Below are positions 1-12,724 of a DNA stretch of 64,000 nucleotides, piece after piece (the stretch's first letter is position 1; the number at the start of each line of letters is the position of its first letter). The notes beneath the pieces are model-generated. The model was not told where the DNA came from, did not search any database, and saw nothing but the letters and a program-made list of their open reading frames with translations. The stretch is from Atkinsonella hypoxylon (Eukaryota; Ascomycota; Sordariomycetes; Hypocreales; Clavicipitaceae): NCBI GenBank assembly GCA_000729835.1, contig JFHB01000105.1:40674-104673 (forward strand). The letters are read 5' to 3'. The position numbers and the translations under genes are program-made.

Positions 1-245
1 CGGTAGGCTTGGTAAGCCGGGGCGATATTCATGACGGCGGCTGCTCAGCTTGATGGGACCAGGTAAGGACCCCACGCCAGTGCCATACCCGTTACCCCTC
101 GTTGGGCTTCCTTCCCAAGGATCCTTGGTTGCCAAAGTAGGACGTTGGTCACGGTGAGGAGAAAGATGTCGGTGTTGAGAAGCATCGGGGCTGCGGTAGA
201 GCCGAGGGCCATGTTTAGCCCTCGGAAACTCGTACTCATCATCAT

Positions 246-3200
246 TTGAAATTCGCCTCCCTTTGTGTGCCTTGGGCGAATGAATGTATTCAGGGGACGC
301 TAAGACTCCAACATCCGTAGTCGATGATGACTTGAAATGTGATGAACGGTCCGTAGCCATGTTTGCCAGCGAGCCCTCAAGATGCAGTTCAGGAAATGCC
401 TTTTATTGTCAGAGCAAGTCAGTGGAACGAAACTCCACCAGTTGCTTTCCTTCAAAGATCGGTGTACGTCTGAGGCTTACCTGGCGTATAGAGGGCAAGG
501 CGACTTGTTTCGACTCTGTCCGAGGACGGAGAGTGTCGGGTGAAGGCCGAGGAATATCCCAAGGCAAACTGTTTGTGAAAGCATGGTACGCAGATGGCGT
601 AGCCATCGTGAGAATCGACATTTTGGAATGTTGACGAGGTTCTTGTGTGAAAGCTATGTGTCGTGAAGGGCTATGCGCCATAACCGAACAAATTATGATA
701 TAGGATAAGCACAAGGCCCCTCGGAAACATTCCCTCTAAACAAACCGAGTGCCTCTGATTGTTTCACCTTGTCACCGATCCAACCTGAAGTTCTCCTCTT
801 ATGCTTAAAAGGGCTAGTTTTATGAGACAGGTACAGCACGATGCCGAATACCACCGGACGCCAGGTTTCTGCTTTGCTCGATAACGTCTATAGAGATATT
901 CTTTTTTGTCTGCATCGAAGACAGTACAATGTGACTGTATGTGAGTGACCCAGGGTTTTCCTTTGTCAAATATCTGGTACAGAATGTGGCTGTCTGTTAG
1001 GAAGTGATATATTGTAGGTGGGTGGGAATGTCGGATGCACCAGACGGTTTAGAGAATTCGGCTTCGTGGAACGATGGTGGTGGGATGCAGGCATGCTTTG
1101 TATATTATAAGGTATGGAAAGTGCCAGGGTAAGAGGTAAAAGACGACCGTCGTACATACAAGATGAACAGGGAAACTCAGATCAATGGGCAGGGGCACGG
1201 ATGGTATGTCCAGAAACGGGAATGGTCGAGAGGTCTCGGCCCCAGAGCTAGCAGCGAATCCCATTCGGGAAACGTCAGGTCTGCCGTTTTCCTGGGAGAA
1301 GAGTCGACGGACAAAGAACCGAATGCTAGTCGTGGTGTTGGTGCTAGAGATGCTACTAACTCTAATGAGTAGAAGTACCCAAAAACTCCACGGGCGTGAT
1401 ACCCACGATTCGAACGAATCAGTCGGTGTTCACGTCTGTTGCTTGTAGTGCCATTGACTTTCGCCCATCGCAACTGTAGTCGCACCTCAACCTTGGGTTC
1501 CTAATTTCTCCCCAACTCACGGGGTATTTTAGTGTGAAAAGCGAAGACAGACGGCTTTGGTCCTATCGAGCTGTCACTTCCTTCAGATTCCCACACTACC
1601 CAAAAGACTCGGATTTCACAGCATGTGCTGTAAGAGTAAGAGTATCCTGTATGTGCGAATGCTCTTGGGACAAGCCATGACAAAATGCATGATAAAATGC
1701 ATACACCAATAGGTACATGTCTAGCAGAATGTCGGGACGGAGTGGCATCACGAATACAACCTGTCTAATGGCCCTTGGCTCGGACGTTCCAAGTTCTCAG
1801 GTCAGAAATTTAAATACTTTGTATACAAGGTAATATATAGGAAGCGGGAGCGTGCCGCTATTATTACCGGACAGGGCTTTCTTGGGTTTGACAATCTGGC
1901 CAGGGTGTGGCAGTACATGTAGTCTTGGACGGGGTGGAGATAGAACACCAAAGGGTGTCTCAAACTGGCGACTGAGACGCCAATCCTCGTTCAAAGGGGA
2001 ATTTTTTTGCTGTGTGGCACAAGCCATGTGTGTCGGTCCGCCAGTAGCTCAAAATTTCGCCCAGGTCAGTCCTTGATCGTGGGCATCAACGCCGCTGCCT
2101 TGCACCGCGCGTGCAGCTAAAGGCGACCGATAGGCGTGGAGTCTCACCAGAGCCAAATCACCAAAGTCAAGTCTGGCAACGGCAAAGAACCACATACATT
2201 TCTTTTGGCGGCAGGTGCCAGACCTGCATCCAGAAGATACTACCCCGTGATACTACCCCGTAGTTGCTCTGCAACAAAGCGCGCAAGGCAAGGGGCTCAG
2301 GTGCAGGCAGTAAGTACACCGACGGACGTGATCCGCAGTCGACATCGGTCTGACAGTCCCGGTGGGATGGCTGCAACGGAAGGCGACCGGGGCCCAAGAA
2401 CAAAGGGCCCTTATTATTCCTGTGCTTCCACGTCTTCCATCTATGATGCCAGCTCCACCAAGTAAGGCAGTCGTGAGGTGGCTCTTGGGTGTTAATTGCA
2501 GCCGGCGTGGAGCTAAAAGGCGGGCCAAGTAACTATTCCGTACGCCATCCCGCCACTGACCATAGTTACTGTCAAGCCCCCGCTCGTGTCGTCCATGCGC
2601 CGAGGAATGCGGAATGCGCAAGAAACGACCTCAGTGGTTCGGGATTATTATGATTTTTCGTTTTGACAAGCACATAGTTAGCGGTCTTGCGGCCAACGCG
2701 CACATGTACTACTATGTACGTGCGAACGGATAGTCGTCACCTCCAGTTGAACCGTAATTCCGGCGCTACTTTTGCATCGCATCGCCCCTAGTCAAATCTC
2801 AGTTCCAGTCTCTAATGTGGATTATCGCATTTGCAGGAACGGGTTGCTTCTATCCAATTCGCTGTACACAGGACCATAGATATTTGCCTAATCTCCATTC
2901 TGAGCACCTGTGAGCGAAAGTTCGTGTCGAGCCTGGGCCTTGGATGTCAGGGAGGCAGTTGAGATTATGCGAATTGGCCGTGTTACCACGAAAGATCGTG
3001 CCGAACATTTCGTGGTGGATCATCCAGGCTTTCCGCTTTACATGTGTCGTACAGTCCATCTTGCCTTCCCTCTGGTTCAAATGCGCTTCTGACACCCATG
3101 TCCGAGTCAACCAGCTGATGACGGAAGAGCAGCCGATAGTCAGCTGGCGAACGTGTGCCGACGGCTCTGGGTTATCCGCCAAGGAACAATAGTTATGGAG

Positions 3201-6200
3201 TCGCACATTGCGGGTACAGGTACGCCAATACTTCCGTGATGTTCCCTTTCACCCAGCACCAGTCCTATAGGAGTAGTAAGTAGTTGAGGCTTATTAGAGG
3301 ACGGCCTGAAGCTCGTTTAATTGGGTATCGTTTCAGTTACACGCCCCCCTCCCTTCCTAAGAGCGTTTATCACGCCAGCGCCACGCCATGCGCGTTCCAC
3401 GATATTACGCCACCAACAATGGCATGCGCGCGACGTCACGATGTCTCCAATTGTTTAAGCTTTACCCAGTCAGTTGAGCCACTGTCTCGGCAGCAGTGGC
3501 CCCCGTCTGTCCAACAAAAGTCGAGCCTGGAGATTGACAAGTTTGGCCCCCAGTGTGGGTGGGAGAGGCGCAGACGATGCTGGCTTTTGCCATCGCATAG
3601 TATCTGACAGCGTCGGCTTTCGAAGACTCCTAGTCATGAGCCGACACTGGACGAGCCTTCCACTAATGAAACCACGTTGGAGAAGATGGGGATTGAGACA
3701 GGCTGTGAATGGGTACTGCTAGCCTGATCCTCGCTTTAGTTTGGTTGCATTGCTATATCTCTTCAAGCAATCCTATTTCTGAGTTGTACGAGGAAGCGGC
3801 CAATTCATTTCCGCAAAGTGATAGTGATAATATGACGGGCCCGTCATGTTCTTGCTCGCCAAACAATGATAGCCATGGTATCACCCACAATGCAAGTGTG
3901 TGTTTGTCTTGCTTGGAGAGTACATACCTCATGAAAAAGCAAGAATATGCGCCTTATTGGTGTAATTTGCTCCCTCTATCAAGGCTGAGGCCCTGTCAAC
4001 CCTGCATGAATTGACAGTCGATCCACGATCCAGCCAGCCGTATCAGAAGGATGTGTCAGCAAAAAAAAAAAAAACTCAAGATGCGACTGGCTAGCGCAGT
4101 CAAAGCCAGGATGAGTTGGGGATTCCTTAATCCAGATCGGGGCAGAAGCGGTTGAAAATAGTGCGAGAAGGGGAGCAGCTTGTCAACGCTACTAGTCTTT
4201 TTTTTTCAATTTGATCTCTATCAGAATAGATTAGCGGATTGTCAGTGGTGTCAGATATTACGCTAGGGAATGCTAATGAATAGAGGGAAACAGGGGGGGG
4301 ATACGGAGTACACTGAAGCATCATTACGGCTGCACCTGCACATAATTACGCACGAGAATGAAAATGGCCCCATCAATCCGGCAAAGCTGCAGCGTAAAAA
4401 GCTGATCACTCGCGTGCGGATCGGGATGCAGCGTGCGTACGGAGCATATGTAATGTGAATGAGAAATTGGAGTTACGAAGTCTAGAGTAGAGGTTGTGCA
4501 AGCCTGCAGCTGCAACGAGGCGAAGCATATCCCTCGGGTTTTCCCCGACTTTCATTCAGTGCTCTTCAAGCTGTCATTTTCGGCTTTGGGAAAGAAGTAG
4601 AAATGCGGGCTGCCGAAAGGGAAGGAGCCACGCGCAAGTAGCTAGGCGTCAGAGTGGGACATATTCCGATATTTGGGGGCCTTTTGCTCCGCATTTGCTG
4701 ACAATAACAGGGCTGAGGAAAAAAGAAGAAGAAGAAAAAAAAAGCGCGCTAATTCATTTCTGTCAAAATGGTTATCACCAGATACGGCACTCTGTTCTCG
4801 CTTCTTTGTGTGAAATGCCACGGACTTGGGGCGAAGTGACTTCTCCTGGGATGGCATACTGTAGTGTCGACTGCCAATATCGGGAGCTGGCGCCTGTCTG
4901 CAGGCTGTTTACCACATGCGAGCACTGATGCACGTGGCTGTTGGTCGTATCGACAACCCCAGGCCTAAGCATGGATGCGTGGAGTTACCCGTCTTGATGG
5001 TTCATCAGTGATATCTGTGCGCCAGATCTGGTGGAACAGCAAAATCCCTGACGACGGAATGTGGTAAAGTCTGTTTTGCTTCAAGGTAGTACGGAGTACG
5101 GCTCTACACGTATGTACAGAATAGATGGCATTGGTCTGTTGGGCAGTTATCGAGCTTTTGCACACATACTAACTAGTTATCGACCGACGACTTTCCGTCC
5201 CCATATCGGCCGAGCGCAACCTCATGTTGACACGGGCGACAATGGGGTGATACGATGCCCGTGTGCATAGCTGCTATTTCAGCTTCTCGGGGTCTATTGC
5301 GGTCAATCAGGCTGTCAATGACTAACGTTAAATGATATCGATCTACTTACTCCACACCAAACATGGAATGGTCAGCCAGGGCTTGCATATTACGAAAGCT
5401 TCATGTGACAGCTGTCATACAGGGCCTGGAGAGCTGCCGATTCAGAGTCTGGACCTGATCCATCGGCTCTAATTAATTCTCATACCATGTTTCAACTCGA
5501 TGTGGCTAGTGAGCTAGCTTCCTTTTTACCCATGTCGACACCCGTTTATATTACGTCGTGTCTCACCACCTCAGCAGTCAGTGCCGTCACGATAACTAGT
5601 CAACGAATAATCTGCTACGAATGAGAACAGCATTGCGACAAGTTGTGCCTCCTGGCCGCACACGTATCTCGCATGTCGTAATGGCCGCCACCTTTGCTGG
5701 CGGCAGAATGGTGAAGTTGACGGGTGCTCGTGCGACTCATGCTCGTGTGCACACGCTGTATCTTTTTATTTCTACGACGGAACCACGTCAAGTCAGTTGC
5801 AGCGGGCACTACGGAATAGAGGCAGTCGAAGATGTGGAAATGTTCAACATTGAGTCACGTGTCATACTGACCGTTAGAGGGCGGCCGATATTGATTATTG
5901 TGGTAATGTTTGTACTACTACGGAGTACGGAATACGGAATACGGAATACGGAATACTCCCCATACTTTGCCTTATCGTTACAGGGTGTTTCTACCTCCTT
6001 GTCTTCGCCATCTGCAATCGGCCTGGGCCGCTCAAGTGGGACAGCCATCACCTATCACGAACTTGTTGACAAGTGGTAAGGGTTTCTCTCTCTAGTCACA
6101 AGTTCGGCATTTCTCATGATGGCAACAAGAAAGAACCCTGCGCAGCCACAGTCTCCGCTCATGCCCGTTTGACAGGTCAGATAGGCGCTCGCAAGGTCGA

Positions 6201-8856
6201 CTGAAGTGGGCAAGGGCGGCCGCTAACTACTGATTGTACTGATTGTCTGTTTCGGGGGCCTTGTCGTGCGGCTAGCCACTGCAAGTTAAGACTATCTTAG
6301 AGCTTAGACGGCAGGCATCATGATCACGGCGAGCCGTTGGACGCCGTTGGACGGGAGTGCTCTAGGTAGGTCAAGGAAGCAAGTGACGGATACGAAATAT
6401 CTTCTGCAACCTTTTCCGACTGGCTAGTCGTAAGTAAAGCCATCGACCGGGAGTGGTGGTGAAGGTTGTTTCATATTCACCCTCCCTGCCTGCCTCGGTT
6501 TTCACAACCCGTTAGACAAGGGCGTTTGTGTGACGGGCTCTATTGTGGCGTTCAGTATTAATTGAACTCAGATCTAGCGTGCCAAGGTCCCATTCAACCT
6601 AGCGAATACCATTAGGCTGGAGTCCGGTCTGCTTTTGACACGTTCGGGTGTCATGATAGCGAGGGACTCCTTGACTCGTTGCGGCCGCCATCCAATGACG
6701 TATCCTCGCCGTTCATACGGGCCCATCTCAACCAAAAAATCGTTCGTTCGTTCGTTTCATGCTTCGTTGGAGTATATATGCCTGGACACACCAGCCGAGA
6801 CATTTGAGCTTTTCCAACTCAAGGGAATCAGACGTTGACACGTTACATAAGGTCCAAATGGAACTGGGACCTGCTTAGCGAATGCTGGGTATTATGTAAC
6901 AACGTTGCTGGCGTCTGCAATCCTTTGGGCCACGATGGGAAAAACAGTGTTAGGTTCAGTGATGCGACCTCTGGCAGTCCATCCCAACCCTTCCAGGGAA
7001 GGTAACCGGTTTCAGCTGAAGTCTATCTCGATGATCTCGATGCAAGTTCAGATTTACTGTTGTAACGCCGAGAGGAGAGTCATGCCGCCGCCGACGGGCT
7101 CAGGGCTGGACTCAGGTCTCCCACAATGCCAGCAAACTCTGAATATAAATGGCAGAGATTCATCCAAAGGAATATATTTGCCAATTATGACTCTTGCCGT
7201 GACAAAGCTCTGTCTAGCAGAAACATTTCATTTCGGTCATGCGTTCCGCAACAGGGAATTCGTTATCCCAACTGCTGGGGTAGCACAATACTCCCGAACG
7301 CTCCCGAACGAACGAGAAGGGGAGGGAAAAAAAAAAGCAGGGGCTATTCAGCGAGCCAGTTGCATCAGAGATCTTTGATAACGCTGCCCTGCCCGATGCC
7401 ACGTCAGTTTCCCTTAATTCTGCGCCAAAGCGTCCGAATTGGCTCGTGGCCACGTAGACTCGATCAAAATCGCCTGACAAGCAAAATTAAAATTAAAAAA
7501 CCGCAAAAAGCTTACAAGACAAAAATTAGGCAGAGGACGTAAGGCCCGGGCGTGGGCTTGTCCGGCATTTACCTCGTGATGACATGCTGTGTCATGTCTG
7601 ACAGGGGAAGAAGAAAAAAAAAAACACAAGCCGCGCGATGTCGGGATTTCCGGACACGCCGCTGTGAGAGGAGCAGGCCTTGTTCTGTGGTACCAGGGAC
7701 CGCGGACACGAGCTCACGTGTATCAGGGGCACAACGGGACTCTGTACCACCATGCCATGGTAGGACTAGAAAGGCAACAAGACCACATGGGTGAGCGCCA
7801 AATGAGTGAATTCCTTGAAACACGAAATGCTGATACGGGATGCAGGTAGTTATACGTCGGGCGGTCGCCGTGGTGATACGCTGGTCGCCTTGAGAACAAG
7901 GCTGTCGACTTAGACGCGCTGCTTCCAATCAGTTGCCTTCTCTCGGACCAGGCTACCGAGACGCGGCTCGTGTCCAGGAAACGCCTGATGGCGCCTTGAG
8001 CCCCTTTGAGTGTGCGTTTCGCGCTGTGGAAAGAAGGTGAGGAGGAACTTGGTTGCGTGCGGCCCCGACCGTGAAGAGGCAGCGCACTCGTGGCTGTGAG
8101 AAATACATGGGAGCACAGGGCCCTATACTTAACCTACGTACAAAGAGAGGGCAGTGCGTCTGAAGACTTAAGGTAAAAAGGCTTAAGGGGTGTAGAAACT
8201 AGAGTCAACGCCATGAAGAAGCTACATGATGGCGAATGAAGGCATTGATCTAATGGGAGCAACTGTTAAGCAACGCGAGCCTTACACACACACGCATTAT
8301 GCGTATAAGGCTACAAGGTATAGAAGACCACTGACTGAGCCTTGACAAATCCGCACGTCTCAGGAAGATACAACTATTACATACCCCAACTAGAGACTAC
8401 AGCGGACATAAATTTCCAAGTCTTCACATCTATTTGATCTGCCGCAATACGTGAAGCCTGCCCTAGCCGCTATCGCTCACTACCGAGCATCGCTACGCAA
8501 AAACAAGAAGGCGTATTGATCACACCCAGGGATTTCACTCCTATTCCGGCAATAATATTTTCGAGTAACTAGATCCTAGCTACCATCTACAAAGTACGAC
8601 CAACGTCCTGGTCTTCACTCCGTTATACGTGACCCCATAGCCTGGACAATCTCCATATTCCCTTCCTCGATTGCAAACGAGAGACTTTGGCTTGTAATGT
8701 CGAGCCTTGGGATTATCCATGTATGTTTCCAGCAACGCCGCAGACTATGTTATAAAGTAAAATGATCTTCCGTATACATGCATGAAAAGGAAGTAAAACA
8801 GACATACGAGACTCCGTCATATGTATTTTTTTTTTTACCTTTTGCGAAGAAAACCT
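246..8856. other. 8.6 kb gene-poor stretch
   Basis: No open frame here shows a recognisable domain, a convincing intron series or a protein-like composition. The longest frames are about 150 codons, overlap one another on both strands and look random. Base composition looks balanced rather than AT-rich, so this is not an obviously RIP-mutated repeat. Visible items are short homopolymers (A runs near 4062 and 7327), three copies of the motif TACGGAGTA near 4302, 5090 and 5919, and a short GGAATAC tandem at 5927-5956. Untranslated RNA genes cannot be excluded by eye. Confidence 0.5.
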
Positions 8857-11800
8857 TCATCGTCGAAACATCTTGTTTAAAAGACTTCCCCCTCCATGTC
8901 CAGCTAATCTTTCAGATGGACTGCCGTCCGATTTTGTCGCGGGGCTGCGTGGCGTGGGTTCATCTACCTTGCTCACCTCAACGTACTCAGCGTCAACATC
9001 TTGTTCGTGCGAGGTCCTGCCACCGTGGTGTTTGTCAGGATTGTCTTCGGATGCCAACTTGGTGTGTCCCGGCGCAAAGGAAGGATGGGCTGCGTAGGCA
9101 GTGGCCCGCATCTTGTCAAGACCACGATCCAGATATTCCACCAGACCAGCCTTGGAGTCAAACTCGCCATGGCTGTGACTGCTCAGCTGGATGTCCATGG
9201 CTTTGCCGTATAGTGATCCACAACGGGCCTTGAATTCGGCCTCTAGTGCTTTCTCCTGCGCCTCAAAGGCTTCGAGCTGCTCTGGAGTTCTCGTGGTCAA
9301 TGGTCGTGCCCGGTTTTCTCTTTTGATGCCGTCCAACCATGCGGCATATTGGTCTTCAAGTCTCGCGCGATCTGCCTCAGTCTGCGAGGTAGTAGCTTGG
9401 CCGCTGATCCAGTCTTTCGCAGCCTGTGTCATCCTTGTACCGACGATGTATTTGTCAAAAGTCTGGCTAAACTCTCTGTAATGACCACGTAGGATGAAAC
9501 AGTGGCCCATCCAGCCCTGTGAGCGGAGTTTCTGCGCGATAAGCTCTGCTGCAGGACATTCCCATGGGAATTCGAGACCACGGCCGCAGAAAATTAGACA
9601 CTTGGCTGCCCTCCACTGAGCAAACTGCTTCCTGCCTTGTTCGTCAGGAATAGCGTGCTCGATCAGATCAAGCGGAGCAGCTTGAAGAAAACGCTTCGGG
9701 GTTCGCAGGTTGATCGCCCCGTAGATGTGCGATCGTTCGTATTCGCTGGCCGATCTGAGATCAAAAAGGAGGCGATCGCCAGGCAGGGAAAGCTCAAGAA
9801 GACGGTTCAGATCAGCTGCCAAGATCATCTGGGATCCGTGACTACTGGTTTCGGGCACGGAGTCTTTGATTCTCATGTTTGCTAGTTTATTGTAGATAGA
9901 ATCCCTCTCTCTGCGGTGATGGAACCACACCTCAAGATCCCGTAGTTCGATGCCTAAATTAGACGCGATGAAGGCGCTGTGGGCGTCATTGGGCGCTGGG
10001 TCTTCTTGATAGTACTCTTGCAGCCGGCTCTCTATGTGTGGTGAAAACTTCTTTGGCTCGGGTACGTGATCTCCAAAAGTTGTTCGTCTCATGGACTGTT
10101 GTTGGTTTAATATGATCTGCCTGGATATTACAGGACTTCTTCCAGTAACTGGGGTTGTGGCCTGGCGTTGCTGCGTGTTAAGTGAGGTGGTAGAAACAGC
10201 TGGTCTCATGGGCCTCCCATAGCTACCCGGTGATGATGCAGATGGTGATGTCGGTCTTACTGGGGTAGGAGGCTGAGAGGCTGAGCCAAATGTGGTGTTA
10301 TCCCTGGCATTGCTCGTGTATGAGGGAGAGGACCTGAATTGCTGCTGGAACGCCAAGTTTTCTGTCGCCGCAAATGTTGTCCCTGATACGCCAGTTGCGA
10401 TAGATTGGTTGTCAAAGTTATCGACGTCTCTTCGTTGTTCTTGAGACGAGACAGGAACTGCGATTCTCCGCTCTACCTGTCTGTCCTTTATAGCTAAGTT
10501 GTTAGAGCGGATGAATGCAATAAAAGATACCGCAGGATCCTCTGGAAGGAGATCCCAGACCATGACCGGCATGGAGACAAGCATCAGCGTTGAATGACTC
10601 TTGAATGCGCCTTGGACTTTGACATATCTTGCCATGGATGGGAAAGCATTGAGCCATTGTTCCCATGCATGAATGTCCAACTGTTGGTCATCCTCTAGAG
10701 CAAGCGAGATCATGACGTGGGGAGTATCCTCATTTGGTTCGTTAAAAGCCAGACCTTCTGAAATGGGATCTCCCGAGTCTGGGGCTCGTCCCGTTAGTAA
10801 GGGTGGTGTGGGAAGTAAAGTCGCTGGTTCTTGGACTTTTTCACGTGGGAGCAAGCGGGACAGCTCAATACTGGGGGCTTTGTGGTTGGCCGTCATCATG
10901 AAATGGACAGGAGTTGACCGAGCTTCGAAATGCTTGCCGTTTATTGTAATGGGGCGAGGGTGTTTCAGACGCGCCAGCACCTCGGCATGAAGCATAGCGG
11001 CAGAAAAGGTTCGCATGCGCCATTCTTGGAGAACTTCAATCAAGGCGTTGGTGAAGGAATGTCGTCCCGGATCAGGAGCAATGGCGTCCCAGCTGGATGC
11101 TGATATTGTTTCGGTGATGCTGTTTCCATTGGGGAAAGTGGCACTGGCAGCTCCCGCGCAACAATCCAAAAGAATGAGTACGTCTGATCTGGATCGTTCC
11201 AGGAGAGTTTGAATGGCAGACCACCTGAAGGAGGTTTAGTCAAGTTTATATGTGTAATCCGATGTTCTGTACTTACTGTAGCCAAGGAGACGATGGATCA
11301 CGATTTCTTATGTGTAGATGTCAGAATCAGCTCAACAAGAAGAAATTCACACCAATCAAAAAAAAAAAAAAAAACCACTTACGCGCACCATGTGCTCTGT
11401 CTCGACTCATCGATTCTAGCATGTCCTCCATAGTAAATTAAGAAGAGAGTGTCTTTAGATTCGTATTCCTTGATAAGCTGACCAACGCGCATCATCAACT
11501 CCAAGTGGGAATTCTCGGATGGAATGGCGAAGATATCAGTCCCAAACGCGTAGTCTTCGCGCAAGCACTTCTCCAAATCCTCCAGCTCGGGCAGGACAAA
11601 GAGATCGTCTGAACCCCAATGCAAAAGCAGTGCCTGGACCTTTTTGTACCTTTGTGATGTGCGACCTCGGTTAGGAAAAGCACGCGTAGCAGACTTGGGA
11701 TGGTGTCAGTGTCCGATGAGCTCAGCTGCCTGAGGGTTTCCAGGTGCGATGAGCTTACATCTTCTAGTCTTCTGGCAAATGCTGCGATATGTTTTACATG

Positions 11801-11884
11801 GAAGCTCGTGCGACTAATATCGTGCGTCGCTGACCTCGAAAATCCATCTCCAATTCCATTCATCCTCTGGAGTAAATCAAGCAT
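8857..11884 (-). CDS. caspase-like / homeodomain-like / rhodanese fusion protein
   Basis: Four exons are inferred: 11759-11884, 11383-11639, a 30-base mini-exon 11277-11306, and 8857-11224, giving about 926 residues. Residues ~43-265 form a caspase-like fold: the catalytic His lies in YYGGHA (about H115) and the catalytic Cys in ILLDCCAGA (C159/C160). The conserved 'WCANRDPSSPWLQWSAIQ' stretch is restored only if the mini-exon is included. A segment of the kind often seen after fungal caspase domains (VKVQGAFKSHSTLMLVSMPV) follows. After a Ser/Pro/Gln-rich linker, residues ~525-590 resemble a homeodomain, with a helix-3-like LEVWFHHRRER. Residues ~600-735 are rhodanese-like (LLFDLRSASEYERSHIYGA; CGRGLEFPWEC). 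The tail is polar. The first exon and its ATG at 11884 are the weakest part; a serine-rich frame lies further upstream. Likely a cell-death or signalling protein; the function is inferred. Confidence 0.75.
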
Positions 11885-12724
11885 TAGGGACGATGTTCCT
11901 CAAATGGCTCAGCCAACTGGCGTCGCTCAACAGGGTAGAACGTACAGGTGCATCGGATTGCAATGCGACATTTCCATAAGCAGCGCTCCTGGAACGAATA
12001 GTGAAGTAAGGCTGTTCGTTCCCCATAGTTGAGTGTTTGCCTTGCTACTACCGAGCTAGATGAGCTAAATGAGCTAGATGAGCTAGATTCGGTCACGTCG
12101 AGCTGACTCTCGCGTTGGGGAAATTGGCAGACGTCGTTGAGCTGTCGCTTGGGAGGGCATGCGTTATTGTGCTAAACGAATGTCTCGAAACCAGCAAGAG
12201 CTCGTCATCATTGCAGTGTCTGCGAAACGTAGAGCCAGAAGTGACCGGAGAGTTTAGAGACAGTCTCATCTTGAAGAAATATATCGAAATAAATTGAAGG
12301 AAATGCAAAACATCATGCTCGGTCCCCAAAGCGGTTAGTTAGGCTGGTCATACCGACAGCCTAAAAGAGAAGATCAGCAAGCGTGGGGTAGCCAGTACTC
12401 ACGATGTAAGCACACATGAGCGGGTCACAAGGTTCTAGATACAAGCCCCGCCCTGGCAGCGCTGAACGTCCAGCGGAGTGGCGGGACCAACCGCGGCGCT
12501 TGTAGCGTACACTTCCAGGCATGCACCTTACTGGAGCCAGGGCCTGGCCTATCACGCCTAGCAGCAGTTAGCAGCGTGCTGTTGCTCGCCCAATCACACC
12601 AGACTTCATCTTCTTCCGCTTTGTGCTGGATTTCGGTCCTTCTCGACAAAAAGAAAGCAGCTATTCTTAGTCGGCCATCACTGCCTCCTGGCATCTTGAT
12701 CCAGGGCGACACGTGCAACCTAAC
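11885..12724. other. divergent spacer between the caspase gene and pbn1
   Basis: This is the shared 5' region of two divergent genes. It contains an imperfect tandem GAGCTA(G/A)AT repeat at about 12052-12088. On the minus strand that repeat encodes a poly-serine run that could be an extra upstream exon of the caspase-fusion gene, but no ATG or clean splice pair joins it. No other gene is seen. Confidence 0.4.

Noticed and set aside
45..245. 66-codon minus-strand frame with a hydrophobic segment at the left edge, possibly the start of a membrane protein
   Set aside because: It stops before the window edge; a possible intron (GTAACG...CAG) would be needed to continue and no family is recognisable in the 45 bases left.
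284..634. 116-codon plus-strand frame
   Set aside because: Overlaps an opposite frame of similar length, has no domain, no neighbouring exons and random-looking composition.
1365..1445. tRNA-like GTTCGAATC word with GGGCG...CGCCC ends on the minus strand
   Set aside because: T-arm and D-arm stems do not pair and no plausible anticodon arm is present.
2850..3206. 118-codon minus-strand frame
   Set aside because: No recognisable motif and equally long overlapping frames on the other strand.
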